A stretch of 64,000 nt of DNA from Venturia oleaginea (Eukaryota > Ascomycota > Dothideomycetes > Venturiales > Venturiaceae), in the NCBI GenBank assembly GCA_013176395.1, contig JABMLP010000007.1, positions 372,001-436,000 of the forward strand, read 5' to 3'. Both the position numbers and the translations under genes were made by a program. Under the pieces are notes generated by a model. That model was not told the DNA's origin. It did no database searches and saw only the letters and a program-made list of their open reading frames with translations. Below, in pieces: positions 1 through 11,169 of this stretch (position 1 is the stretch's first letter; every line of letters begins with the position of its first letter).

Positions 1-186
1 CTCGGCGTATCGGGCGTAGTCTTGCGGGGTGGAGCCTCGGGCATTGAGGGTATGTTCAAAGGAGGAGCGTTTTTGGGCTATAGCTTTTACTTGGGGCTCT
101 GTGAAGATGTTTTTGCGGAGTAATTCCTGCAGTTCAGGGACTTGTTGTTCTAGGTAGAAACGGGCTTTGTCGCTAGAAGAAGACAT
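1..186 (-). CDS. UTP6: UTP6, U3 snoRNA-associated protein, N-terminal part
   Basis: The minus strand reads from an ATG at 186-184 to the window edge as 62 uninterrupted codons. The protein starts MSSSSDKARFYLEQQVPEL and continues with a segment containing RSSFEHTLNARGSTPQDYARY. This spacing (KARFYLEQ, then LNARGSTP, then DYARY) is the conserved N-terminus of Utp6, a HAT-repeat subunit of the small-subunit processome that binds U3 snoRNP in the nucleolus and is needed for 18S rRNA maturation. Only the N-terminus is present; the HAT repeats lie outside the window. It is transcribed away from CWH43, with about 385 bp between the two start codons that presumably holds both promoters. Confidence 0.85.
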   Translation of the reverse strand, partial: MSSSSDKARFYLEQQVPELQELLRKNIFTEPQVKAIAQKRSSFEHTLNARGSTPQDYARYAE

Positions 187-570
187 GTTGGTGGAGGTGG
201 AGAGACGTTACTGTCTGAGGAAGGGATTAGGATTTGGAGGCTGGGTGAAATGTTGGGGAAGCTCTGTTGGTGGTGGGTGTGCTCCCTCAGGTTATAAGGG
301 AGGACGGGTTGGCCGGGAAAGGAGGTGTCATTAGTTTTTATTTAGCGGTTTGATTGGTGGTAAGCCAGTTTCGCGTTGTCGTAGTGTTCCAAAGTAACTT
401 TTTATTTTTGGCACTGAGGATCGGATTTAGCTCGGATCAGATTAGATAGTCATACTCGGCCCATGGATCAACAGAACCAAGCGACTTTGTTCAGGAGGGA
501 ATACAACACCAGACTCCCCCATTCTTGTCCCGTCTCTCCTTAATCGAATGGGCCACTGCTGACTGCCACC

Positions 571-3500
571 ATGGCCCCCAAATTCAAGGACGGAGATGTT
601 GTTGCGTCGGTGAGTTATCGCGCGCCAACCTCACGCGCCGCATCCTGTTTACACGTTGCAGTTCAATGGCAAATGGATATCCTGGACACATACCATCATC
701 GCATACTGTACGCCAATATACTCTTTCCCTCGAAATCCGGTGTTAATACCTAGACAGGCGCGTTCTTGGGAGCTCTGATTGTGGGAAGGTCTGGCTTGCA
801 CATGTCATATGGCTCGACATGGTACTGATGGGGTTACAGCTACTTGCACTACTACAAGATTGTCGAGAATGAGCATTATGTATGTACCAGGCAAAGAGGG
901 AATCTGCCAGTACTAACAACTTCATAGGGATACCCTCAAGAATGGTTTCCGTCCGTATCCGCAACCATTGGCGATCGATACCCCGAACGATCCGTCTTCA
1001 TGCTCTTCATAGCATTGACTTCTGGTATACACACACATTGAGATAGGGAAAGTTCAAGACTGATCGTAACAAATAGGCCCTCGATTCGCCCTCGTCGCAT
1101 TATGGTACGCAATGACGTCCAGACAGAACAAATCCCTGGCAAAATTCGTAGTTGGAATGGGCATCTTCCGCACATTTACTTGTGGAGGCTGGACCTATGT
1201 CACTTCCACCGACGACCACGATTGGCACGATATCTTCATGATTTCGTACCTCGTCGCGACTTTGCCATGGACATTGGGATGCCTCGCGCTTAGTCCCCCT
1301 AATCCAAAAGCCATCAAGTACAGGAAGATCTTCGCGGCCACTTTCTTTGGTACACTCTTCCCATTGATTTACTTTTTCATTCAACACAAGGTCCATAAGG
1401 TTGCTGGAGGTCAGTTTGACTCACTTCTCCTGATTCCAAATCCTGGTTAACAAATCACGCTAGCATACACAATTTACGCCTTCTTCGAATGGGCCCTTGT
1501 TCTCCTTGACGTCGGCTTCGACGCATGCACTGTCTTTGATTTTTCAAGCTTCGAGGTGGTCATCAGGGACGTCCGGGGTATTTCACGAGGGTATGTTCCC
1601 TGGCTTCCAAAGTAGTTAGCTCTATCCAAATGCTATTACGATTATGAACATTCTCTGAGTTGCACTTGTGTTTTAGGAAAACTGTGTCCGATGCTGTTCT
1701 TGAGAAAGAGTAGGTTCTTGCGTGCCCTTCTGATTTTTTGACGTTAATTATTTGGTAGGAAGAATAGGGACGTTGCTGAAGTGTTTGCGAAAGGGTTTGA
1801 GTGGAGGAAGGCTATCGATGCTGCGGCTGATGTTTACAATGGCGTGAGCAATGCTTAGCGAGCGGAGGAAACGTCGCTGACTCGCAATAGTTCGTTTTCT
1901 GGTCTATTCTAACGTCTCTCGGTGTCTGTGTCTGGTGTAAGTTCACCATCATTTACCATTGTCATCTGCTAACATACTAAGACTTCCCACTATGGCATAT
2001 GGGCATCTCGGGATGGGAAGTGATGGTCATGACAACCGTCTCGCCTTTCCTTCTCGCATCATCCAGCATCCGCTCTTACGCTATTAACAACGTCACGATT
2101 CTTCGCTTCATGTCTCTCACAGGCCTCGCTGCTTACCTAGTTACTCGTCCAGAAATTCGCCTCATCCTTGTCGGTTTCGGTGTCTGGATGCAATGTCTAG
2201 CCTGGACTGCCACTTTCTACGCTGAACGATCGCAACCACATCGTCTTGAAGCAAGAATCTCTGCCTTTAGCATCGGTCTACTCGCATCGAGTGTCGCAAA
2301 ATACGCGTTTTTCACCAACAACCCCATTTGGCCGATCATGCATGGACCGAATGGTGGCTGGAACAAGACGGGTCTTGCTATCGCTATTCTGGCTTATCTA
2401 AGGACTTCGAGGTCATCAAGTGGAGGATATGCACCAACATCTGGGCCCACCAAAGGCTCTCCTGTTCTGGCTGGTTTTGGTCTTGCTGGATTATTCTTCA
2501 CGATGCACTCACTTCTTTCCGATTCTAGCACCATGATTTTGTGGGTATGGGAGGGATGGCCGGCGCGTGGTCCTCTCGCAGTTCCTCACGGATCTCTTAC
2601 TCATTTTGCGATGGGAATTGGCCTGGCGATCGGTCTTTTCTTCCCTGCATTCACTCGAAGCTGGGCTTTTTACGGTCTAGGATCCATCGGTGCCGCTATT
2701 TTGGCAACGAAAAGCCACTGGTTTGGATTCTATGGCGCGCTTGCATTGACAGTCTACACCATGGCCTCGGCACCGAGTCTGATTTCATCTGCGGTCCGGC
2801 ACTCACCTGCAAAGACGTTCGGCATCGGTTTCCTCGCCTACAATTTTCTCGTGCTAGCCCACGTCTGGGTCGTCGCATATGCTTTCGTCCCTGGTGGACC
2901 TCTCATGCGTGAACATACTGATTGGGTCATGACTTGGGACATGCTCTTCATCGCTGCAGGTGTGTTCTCAGCTCAAGCCTCCGCTCTCTCGCCCGCCAAA
3001 GGTAAAGCCGCAAAACCATCAGTTACAGCAAAGAGATCACGCGCCTACTATCTCTACATTCTCATCGCCCTGGAAATCCTAAGCGCTAGCGTTGCATTCC
3101 TCCGTTTCCCGCAATACAACTACAAGCCCTACCACCCCGAAACCAAATCCATCACCGCTGGTATCTGGACCATCCATTTCTCGCTCGACAACGACATGTG
3201 GTCTTCAGAACACCGTATGCGCGATATCATCAAAGAACTTGAGCTGGATGTTGTGGGTCTGCTCGAATCGGATCTACAACGGATTATCATGGGCAATCGC
3301 GATACGACGCAATTTATCGCTGAGGATCTGGGCATGTATGTTGATTTCGGCCCGGGTCCAAATAAGCACACCTGGGGCGCTGCTCTCCTCTCGAAATTCC
3401 CCATCCTCAACTCAACGCATCACTTGCTCCCGTCACCGGTCGGTGAGTTGGCGCCGGCTATTCACGCGACACTTGATTGCTATGGAGAGTTGGTGGACGT

Positions 3501-4045
3501 ATTTGTCTTCCATTCTGGTCAAGAGGAGGATCCAGAGGACAGGAGGTTACAGAGTGAATACCTCGCTGATCTTATGGGCTCGATTCCGGAGGGCCGACCT
3601 GCAATCTTGCTGTCTTATCTTGTCACAAAGCCAAAGGAGGGTAATTACAACACGTACGTTTCCGGGAAAAGTGGGATGAGAGATATCGATCCCTCGGATT
3701 GGGATAGGTGGTGTGAATATATTCTTTTCAAAAATCTTCGTCGTGTTGGTTACGCTCGCGTTTCGCGCAGTACCATCACCGACACGGAAATCCAGGTGGG
3801 CAAGTTTGTTGTTGGTGGTGGGGGAGCATTGGAGGGCGGCCCACAGCATGAAGGTCGTCTCGCGATCGAAGGCGGGGACCAGCATGTCTACGAGTCGAGT
3901 TATCCGGAGGGTCTACGCTTCCCGCAGATGTTCAGAGGAGAGGGTGTGCGTGGGCACAAATACCACGTGTTCGAAGAGCCGAGGTAAGTCATAGCTTTTT
4001 TCGAATAGGAAGAGGAAGCTAACGTTCAATAGGTATTTCATGTAA
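571..4045 (+). CDS. CWH43: CWH43-like GPI-anchor lipid-remodelling protein
   Basis: I place 12 exons: 571-609, 662-707, 758-788, 840-879, 928-1024, 1077-1409, 1464-1590, 1677-1709, 1759-1843, 1891-1936, 1982-3983 and 4033-4045. They total 2892 nt, or 963 codons plus stop, close to the 953 residues of yeast Cwh43. The N-terminal third is a multi-pass PGAP2/Frag1-like domain (for example [19 protein letters not shown] and [12 protein letters not shown]). The middle is a second long run of membrane segments. The C-terminal ~290 residues form an endonuclease/exonuclease/phosphatase-like domain ([39 protein letters not shown]). In yeast this ER protein replaces diacylglycerol by ceramide in GPI anchors. 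All introns have GT...AG ends and the first ten are 45-86 bp. Exon borders were placed by eye and could shift by a few bases; the gene looks intact. Confidence 0.9.
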
Positions 4046-4775
4046 ACGCTGATCGTGGAGTGAGACGAGGAAAGAGGAGTCATGACGAAGATGAGCCTGG
4101 CCTTGCAAAGGTTGCATTTGCGTGGAGCGGATGTCTGTGAATAGTCTGTGTAGTGTAGGATAGGTGCAGTATAATCTTGGTACCGTATCATCTCCCTTGC
4201 CAAGTGTTTGTTTCGAGCTCGTGACTTTGTTGGGGTTCTTTTCTTTGCTTTGGGCGGATGGGGGTTTGATGATTGGTTGCTTCCTTCCTTCCTTTTCTTT
4301 CCTATGATAGACGGAGAGGATTTTGTGTAGGAAGAGGTAACTGGCGACTCTTGGGACTCCTCTAGGAGAGCTATTGCGGGTATTCCTGTTGCTGTTAAGG
4401 GGAGGGAAAGGATGTTTGAAGAGTGGGTATGTGTGTGTGTGTGCTGCGGATATCGAAGAATCCGCACTTTCATACGGGGAAGAAGTAGGGAACAGGGAGA
4501 GGGTGGGATTTAGTTTGATCTTGAATTTGGTTTGTTGAGGGAGGTAGGATTGAGGTCTGAAGGTTCCACGGGTTGACTGGAATAGAAGATGATTTCGTGG
4601 AGAGTAGAAAGGGCCATGAGGACTCGCTTTGTTTACATTGATATTTCGTTGGCGTGTTTTGTTTCCGCATAACACGTTGAATTGGATCGGTTTTTCGTTC
4701 TTCGCAACGAGCTTGGTGGATACATCCTATAATTAATTACTACTATAATATACACACGAATTTAGTTATCACATC
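4046..4775. other. Intergenic stretch without a supported gene
   Basis: Open frames here are on the minus strand, lack domain features and look like chance. A short GT-dinucleotide run lies near 4429-4443. The final 60 bases before 4776 are AT-rich. Confidence 0.5.
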
Positions 4776-6069
4776 ATGGTTGACCCCTTGGTCGAACTTA
4801 ATAAACAGTTACTGGACGATAACCACCGACTGGAGAATCGAGTCTCGGAGCTTGAAGCAGACCTTCCAGAGTTTTAGCAATGGCAGGACAAGCGCAGGGA
4901 ACTCGAGGAAGCTCTCAGAAGGGCGAATGAGCGGACGAGGAAAGCATGGAAACGGACGGTAAATGCCGTGTGGACGACGGCGGAGTTGGAAAAGTTGCGC
5001 GATAGGACTAATCCGAATTACGGCAAAGTACTGAATGAGCTTGATGCTCTTCTGCTGGAGCTCAACAGGCTACGACCAGAGTGGGAATATCTGAGGCAGA
5101 AGTTGTCTCAACCGATAGAGACAGACCAAGAGCTCCGAACGATGAAGTTGGGAGTTGGAAAATAAGGAGGCAGTTCTGAGTCGCAAATTCGACGTCGAGC
5201 AGCGGGAGGTAGTGGCCTCGAATCTGAATGGACATATCTCTGGAAAGGAGCGTCAAGAGATGGTTTTGACGGACGGAACTGCGAAGATCGCTGTCTCGTG
5301 TGATCGTGCCCGGGGCGACTTTGTGAGGACCATTGAAGCCAGGGACAAGATGATTAGTGAGTTTCGGGGAGTTGAGAAGGTTATGGACGGTCGATATCAG
5401 GGTAAGGTTCAAGAGCTCGAGAAGGCTCGTAGAGAGCACGCGGCTTTCAGGACGGAGAAGAAAGCGGTTGTGTCTGGTCTGAAGCAGGAAAAGGCCCAAT
5501 GGATCGAGAAAGAGAAGAAGTGGGCCGAGCAGGAGAAGCTTTGGGTTGAGAAAGTGAGAAAGTGGGCCGACAGAGAGAAGCAATGGGAGCAGGTGAGGGC
5601 TCAGCTGGAGGCAGACAAGTCTACACTGGGACGTAGCTTGGGGCAATCCAACGCCGCATCTCGAGTAGTGTCCCCGTCCGCTTTCAGCACAGGGCATGGT
5701 CCACTTTTAAATGAAAGTATTGACGAGGGAATGTTTGTCGGTGGTGCAGATTCCGATTCCGTTGGATCTAGAGCAGAGGGAGGTGCCAGGACTGCGCCGC
5801 CCGTTCCGATGAAGAAAGAGCAGTTTGCGTCATCTGATCTTGGTAGAGAATGAGGTTCCTAAGAATTTTTACTGTTCCTAAGAAGAAGGTGATGCCGTCG
5901 AAAGTAAGAAACGGTTCTGTGTATGGCATGTTTTGAGGAAGAGAAGTTTGCTGTTGTGGAGAAGATGGTAGATCGTCGGGAGAGAACAAAGGTATCGGCT
6001 TCAACGCCTAAGAAAAATGAGAAAGCGCGCAAGGGCAAGAAGAAGGCAGCTGAGGACCAGGAGGAGTAG
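4776..6069 (+). pseudogene. Degraded gene for a charged coiled-coil protein
   Basis: From the ATG at 4776 the frame encodes a heptad-rich helix (LNKQLLDDNHRLENRVSELE) and meets TAG at 4875. The same frame stays open to a TAA at 5163 and still reads as coiled coil (RRELEEALRRANERTRKAW). Coiled-coil coding then moves to another frame, about 5155-5853, rich in E, K, R and W (repeats of the type KWAEQEKLWVEK). After several more stops a basic tail (PKKNEKARKGKKKAAEDQEE) ends at 6069. One in-frame stop, at least one frameshift and a scrambled 5854-5935 segment argue for a pseudogene. I do not recognise the family. A real multi-exon gene is possible, but I see no good GT...AG pairs that would repair it. 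Confidence 0.45.
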
Positions 6070-6295
6070 AAGGGGTGGTTGTGAGTGGCGGGAGAGTGGA
6101 GTGGTAGAGTATATCTATAATTTTATATAGGTTTCAACTGAAGTTTCGCCTCTCTTTCAGTGTTGTGACTAGCACGAAGTTGATGGAGTGCTAATAATAC
6201 TCCTAGAGCTAGATATTTAACCTCTTAGTTGCCTAGACTCTTGATCCATCGAACACGATTTTTTAGTTTAGGGTATTAACAGGTTACCGAATATT

Positions 6296-6488
6296 TGATA
6301 TAACCCTGCCCAAGCCTAGCCTCGCCTCCTATTGCGGGACGGTAGCTGGAAAGACGCAGCATACTCGTAGCCAAAGATTGTTTAGATTCAGTTAAGGAGT
6401 GAAGGTATCTACAAGGTTCTGTCTATATACTAGGCTCAATCAGGCTTAGGCTCTTAGCCTATACCAACCATGGGCCATGCCCATAACA
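6296..6488 (-). repeat. Probable 3' LTR of family 1 element (outer edge uncertain)
   Basis: It starts TGTTATGGGC right after a polypurine tract, as expected of a 3' LTR on the minus strand. No second copy exists in the window for comparison, so the outer boundary is a guess. Confidence 0.4.
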
Positions 6489-6500
6489 TTACCCCCCTCT

Positions 6501-9500
6501 TTACCGGGTGTACAGGACTAAAGAGGGTGTGGTAGGTGGGATAATTAAACAGACAAACGCCATACATCGCTTCTGCCAGCTTGTAGCAGATTCGAAGGCG
6601 CTGGCCACCGCTACTCGGTTCCTTCGGGCTCCTGTTTGAGCTCCTATATCTTCGCCGACACCGTCGCCCTTGCCATACTCCGCCTCGAAGCGGTCTAAGT
6701 CCTCGACTTCTGTAAATAATGAACGTGGCTGCCAATCGGGATCTGCATAGCCTTTCCATTTGATTAATAACTGACGAACCCAGCCTCGCCCAGCCCGTTT
6801 CTTCTCTGCGCGCATAGCGTTTGATAATCAATCAAGCCAACTAACCGACGCCGTCAGGCGGAGCCAAAAACGGCCTATATAGGCGGTCGGATAGGCCTAG
6901 ATAGTTACCCAATCAAGCAATCAGTTGAATATATGTCGCCTACCATCCACTCAAGCTGATGGCGTTGAGTTTCCCCTCTCACGTGGCATCTTTTTAGGGG
7001 GGTAGGCCCTAGAATTTAGGCGGTCAACCCACTAAATATCAGCCGAAAATTGGCTTTTCTCCCCACCAAGGATATGTTTGAACATTGGATTAATTATATT
7101 TATATTTTGCCTTTTTTACTACTATAACCACCACGTTTTCTCTACACTATGTTCGATAGAATGACCAGACACTTCAAGGTCAGGAGACCTAACCGACTGA
7201 CAGTTTACCATCCATCCTGACCTCACCCAAGCGACCATTCAAGTCAGGTAAAGATATCACTCAATCGGTCAGTTCAAGCGGCCAAAATGCTCAAGCTGCT
7301 TGCTTATCAAACGGCCTGTCTGCGCGAAGTATACGTTCTACTTCAAACTCAGCCTCTGTTTCTTCGGTTTGAGGCACTAATGGTGGCGGCTGGGTATCAT
7401 CGGTTTCTTGTGAGGGCAGTGTGTCGGTTGCGGCTCGGCGGAGTAGGTCAACGTGGAAACGGTTATGGATACCACTTGGCAGGTCAGCCAGCTCGTATAC
7501 CATCGGGGAGATCTGGTTCTCGACAGTGTATCTGGCTTGCGTCCACGACAGTTTCTTTGATAGCTGCGGAGAATTGATATTCCTAAGGTTCAACCAGACT
7601 TTGTCGCCCTCTTTTAACGTTTCGGCAGCTTGACGTGACCTGTTGGCGTCGTTTTCCATCTTCTGCTGGGACCAGGCCATTGATGCCTGTGCATACTCCT
7701 GTGCCTCTTCTATTCGTTGCACAAAGGTCTCGTCATCGGCTGTTGGTGAGTTACTGGGTGAGATTCGTTGTACTTTCTGGATTGGTTCCGCATGGTAGCC
7801 GTGGGTTAGATAGAATGGACTTATCCCTGTGACTGAAGAGTCACGATTGTTCAGTGCTAACATAGCCGTAGGTAGTAGCGTTGGCCAGTCTAGTTGGGAG
7901 TATGCGATGAAGGCGCGGAGATAGCGTAGAACTTCCTGGTTCATACGCTCGTTCGCGCCATCGGTCTGTGGATGAAAGGCTGTAGAGAGAGTCTGCTAAA
8001 TCTTTGTAAGTTCGCAAAGCTTCTTCCAAAAACGACCTGTCCAATTGCTGCCTCTGTCCGACGTCAATGCCATGGGAAATCCGTGGTAGCGATAGTGGCA
8101 TTGTAAGAACATTTTCGCGCACTCTTTGGCGCCCATTGCAGTCATAGCCTCCAACGGAACACTTTTGAGGAGGCGATCTGTGATAACCATGAGGTATTTT
8201 GGGCCGTTTTCCTCCGCGGGCAAATCAGTCATGAAATCGATTGATAGCTCGCTGTGGAAGCGGGCCGGGATTGGTAGTGGTTTCAGAACACCTCGCTTCT
8301 TATCACGCCATATTCCTGTTCTCCCACATACGTCGCAATTACGTACAAACTGTCGGACTGTCTTGTATTGTTGGGGCCAAAAGAAACTCCTGGATAGAAT
8401 CGCAAGCGTGCTATCTCTCCCTGGGTGTCCAGTAATATGGGAATCGTGAGTTTGTTGGACCAGCGTTGTTCGCAGCGGTTCTCGATCTAGTACCCATAGG
8501 ATCCCTCTTCTCGTGACCGCGCCGTGGTCGTCTACTTCGCATTCGGGTAGCTGTACCGACAACTTGAGCTCTGGAGGAAAGGAACGTTCGCTAGTAACTA
8601 TAGCCATATGAATAGCTTGGTAGGATTGGTCCTCTGCTATTGCGCGATCCCAGAGAAGTTGTAACTCTGGTTTCTCGAAAAGATCGCATCCTTTTGCAAC
8701 TGACCGGTTTTGACCGTCCCTAGTAGTGGACCGGTGTTGACCGTCTTCGGCAGTTAGCTGGTGTCGACCGTCCAGTCCAATGTCTTGCTGGGGCTCCCGT
8801 ATAACGTCCCATGTACTATTGGATGTATTTGGTGTATTGACTGGGCAGATAAGGGCTTGTATTGCGATTGTCTCGGTCGTCCTCTCGGAAAGAGGAGGAA
8901 GCCATTCATCCTTAATCAACTGGGCCACTCGCCCTTGTAGTCTCTCGTCGTTCTTGTCATGTGGCATATCCTGATGTCTTCTTGATAGTGCGTCTGGTCT
9001 TTGCGTTAGTTTACCGGCGCGAAATTCTAGCTGGAATTGGTACTCAGATAGAATTAGCGACCATCTTGCTTGTCTCTCTGACAAACGCTGCGCTGTCATA
9101 AAGTAGCGGAGATTCTTGTGATCGGTAAGGACTTTGAAAGGTGCTGCAACACTGCGTAGTTTTCCTCTCCAGTGTTCAATGGACTTGATTACTGCTAGTA
9201 ATTCCTTATCGTGAATCTCGTAGTTACATTCAGCCGCAGTGAGCTTGCGGGAGAAGTATGCTACTGGTCGTAGTTTTTCTTTTGTATCCTTCTGCGACAA
9301 CGTGCCTCCCAGCGCGTAGCCAGAGCAGTCGCACTCGAGTACCGTATCCAAGTCTGGATTCCAGTGAGCCAGTATTGGGGCGGAGATGAATAGCTCCTTC
9401 AAGACTTGAAAGGTGTTCTCATGTTCTTTGTTCCAGACAAAAGCGACGGCCTTCCGTGTTAACTTGATTAAGGGGTCGGAGAGCTCTGAGAAGTTGTTGA

Positions 9501-10298
9501 TGAAGTCTCGGTAGAAATTTGCAAAGCCTAGGAAGGAGTGTACGCCTGTGACATTGACTGGAGCCTCCCATTCTTTAACCGCGGCAACTTTCTCTGGGTC
9601 GACTTTGATCCCTTCTCCTGCAGTGATAATGAACCCCAGATATTTGACCTCCTTAACAGCAAACTCGCACTTGCTTAAGTCTAGCCGAAGTCCAGCAGTC
9701 TTGAGCTTGGCAAGAATTTGGTTAACCTTAACCATGTGATCCAGATAGTCGCCGTCGCTCCATATCAAGACATCGTCCATGTAGGCTGAACAGCAGATAT
9801 CTAGGGATTCCCGTAGGACTCCGTTGATGTATCGTTGGAAGCTCGCGGGTGCGCCAGCTAGTCCGAAGGAGGTAACTAGCCATTCGAATAGTCCAAATCG
9901 AGTGCGAAAAGCCGTTTTCCACTCATCGCCGTGCTTGATGCGGAGCCGATGAAATGCCGCTCTGACGTCAAGTTTGGTGTACCAACGCGTTGTTGCTAGA
10001 TTTCGTAGGGTTTCTCGGATTAGTGGCAATGGGTAGCGGTACGATCGAGTGATTCGATTCAGTGCCCGATAGTCGACACACATCCGAATGCCTCCACCTG
10101 GTTTCCTTACAAACAAGACTGGAGCTACCGCTGGTGAGTTGCTGGCGCGTATCCAGCCCTTGTCCATATAGTCCGAAAGTGTTTTTCGTAGGACTAATAG
10201 CTCTTCCCTCGACATGCCGTATAATGGGCCCCAAGGAACTTCTGCCTCGCGACCTTGTTCATCTCGTATCAATTCGATAACGTGATCGCGACCCTCTT
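6501..10298 (-). pseudogene. pol: Ty3/gypsy Pol (RT-RNase H-integrase-chromodomain), broken
   Basis: Reading minus from 10298: the RT N-terminus (GREAEVPWGPLYGMSREEL), the catalytic motif in CSAYMDDVLIWSD, RNase H ending VLTDHKNLRYF...RPDALSRR, the integrase HHCC zinc module (HDSHITGHPGR ... CDVCGR), and the D,D,E core (DFMTDLP, TSDRGSNW, FHPQTDGANERMNQ). An in-frame TAG at 7998-7996 splits the integrase. The same frame then runs to about 7327, where the MITE enters. Chromodomain residues (QLLIKWKGYADPDWQPRS) resume at 6812 and end at 6501. Removing the MITE and one copy of its target duplication rejoins the frame (ERILRAEKKRAGRGW). The TAG is therefore the only other break seen in the retained part. 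Gag and protease are missing. Confidence 0.8.
6813..7318. mobile_element. 506-bp MITE of hAT type inside the integrase chromodomain
   Basis: The ends are imperfect inverted repeats: CATAGCGTTTGATAATCAAT on the left and CAGGCCGTTTGATAAGCAAG read inward from the right. They are flanked by a perfect 8-bp duplication, TCTGCGCG, at 6805-6812 and 7319-7326. CA-initial ends with an 8-bp duplication are the hAT superfamily hallmark. There is no transposase frame inside, so the element is non-autonomous. Excision of 514 bp restores the host chromodomain frame. Confidence 0.85.
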
Positions 10299-10662
10299 TG
10301 TCACGGCAGCGATAGGATGTATAGAATGAACTAGGGTTCTAAGAACTGAGTGTGATAATAGAATTTACGGTAGAGAGCGAGTTACTACGAGGGCGCGAAG
10401 ATATCGCGCCTTAGCCACAATGTGGCTAAGCCGATCCGCCCGAGCCATGAAGTAACGTGACGGCAAAGGAGCCATGCCGCGCCGTCACATTACCCCCCCC
10501 CCCCCCCCCCCCAAAAAAGAAAGCCCAGTTATCCCGAGAGGAATCAACTTGGCTGGCCACATTGCTAGCAAAACATATACCAAACGCCTCTTCAATCTGA
10601 ATCCCTACTGCCATTGATTTGAGAATACAAAACACCCATAGCTGGAAGGAGAGAAAGGACTC
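10299..10662 (-). mobile_element. Inverted LTR plus 3' tail of family 2 LTR element
   Basis: 10299-10489 is a 191-bp LTR in reverse orientation (outer ends TGTCACGGCAG and GCCGTCACA). It is followed by a C-run of about 20 bases at 10493-10512, the reverse complement of a G-rich polypurine tract. 10513-10662 is the reverse complement of the family 2 internal 3' end seen at about 17206-17356. It abuts the family 1 pol at 10298 and is separated by 4 bases from the plus-strand 5' LTR at 10667. Its remaining gag-pol and second LTR are absent. Confidence 0.8.
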
Positions 10663-10666
10663 CAAT

Positions 10667-10830
10667 TGTGACGGCACGGCATGGCTCGGGCGAATCGGCT
10701 TAGCCACATTGTGGCTAAGCCGCGATATCTTCGCGCCCTCGTAGTAACTCGCTCTCTACCGTAAATTCTATTATCACACTCAGTTCTTAGAACCCTAGTT
10801 CATTCTATACATCCTATCGCTGCCGTGACA
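10667..10830 (+). repeat. 5' LTR of family 2 element (164 bp)
   Basis: Relative to the 191-bp 3' LTR it lacks 27 bp between two copies of CATGGCTC, a typical short-direct-repeat deletion. A few additional substitutions separate the two LTRs. Confidence 0.88.
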
Positions 10831-11169
10831 ATATTTACGGTCAATACATCTACCTGGGAAGGTCAGCGTCTTGTACAAAGACGTATTCCCGCTGTCGCAA
10901 GTCGCATACTTGGATAGCCGTCAATTTGACACTGGAAACAGCATACGGACAAAGCCTTTTGTCTAGCAACAGCAACACCTCGTATATCGCAAAAGCCCTC
11001 ACGCACGAGGCACCGCAAGCAAACACTGTAAGAGCGTATCTTTTCAAGTATCGAAGCAAAAGCCGTCCAAGGACCGCCAGAAACCGCAAAAAAGCAAGCC
11101 ATCCACGGATCGCAACCCTCGTACGAAACGAACATGTACCCAAGCAGAAAGAGAAACCCAAGCAGCATT

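Larger units (their letters stand above)
6296..10298 (-). mobile_element. Ty3/gypsy chromoviral LTR element (family 1), 5' truncated
   Basis: A minus-strand element with RT, RNase H, integrase and chromodomain in the Ty3/gypsy order. It lacks gag, protease and its 5' LTR: the pol reading begins abruptly at 10298, directly against an inverted LTR of another family. At the 3' end a purine-rich tract (AAAGAGGGGGGTAA on the minus strand) precedes TGTTATGGGC at 6488, which I take as the start of the 3' LTR. The outer end near 6296 is uncertain. A MITE interrupts the chromodomain region at 6813-7318. Confidence 0.75.

Noticed and set aside
4019..4675. Minus-strand frame of 218 codons downstream of CWH43
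   Set aside because: No domain or start context, low-complexity composition, and it overlaps the last CWH43 exon and an AT-rich 3' region. Treated as chance.
6454..6831. Alternative 125-codon minus frame over the chromodomain
   Set aside because: It is an out-of-frame reading of the gypsy chromodomain segment, which has clear motifs in the neighbouring frame.
10831..10870. A tRNA primer-binding site just after the 5' LTR
   Set aside because: No convincing complement to a tRNA 3' end was seen. Self-priming is possible but cannot be shown by eye.
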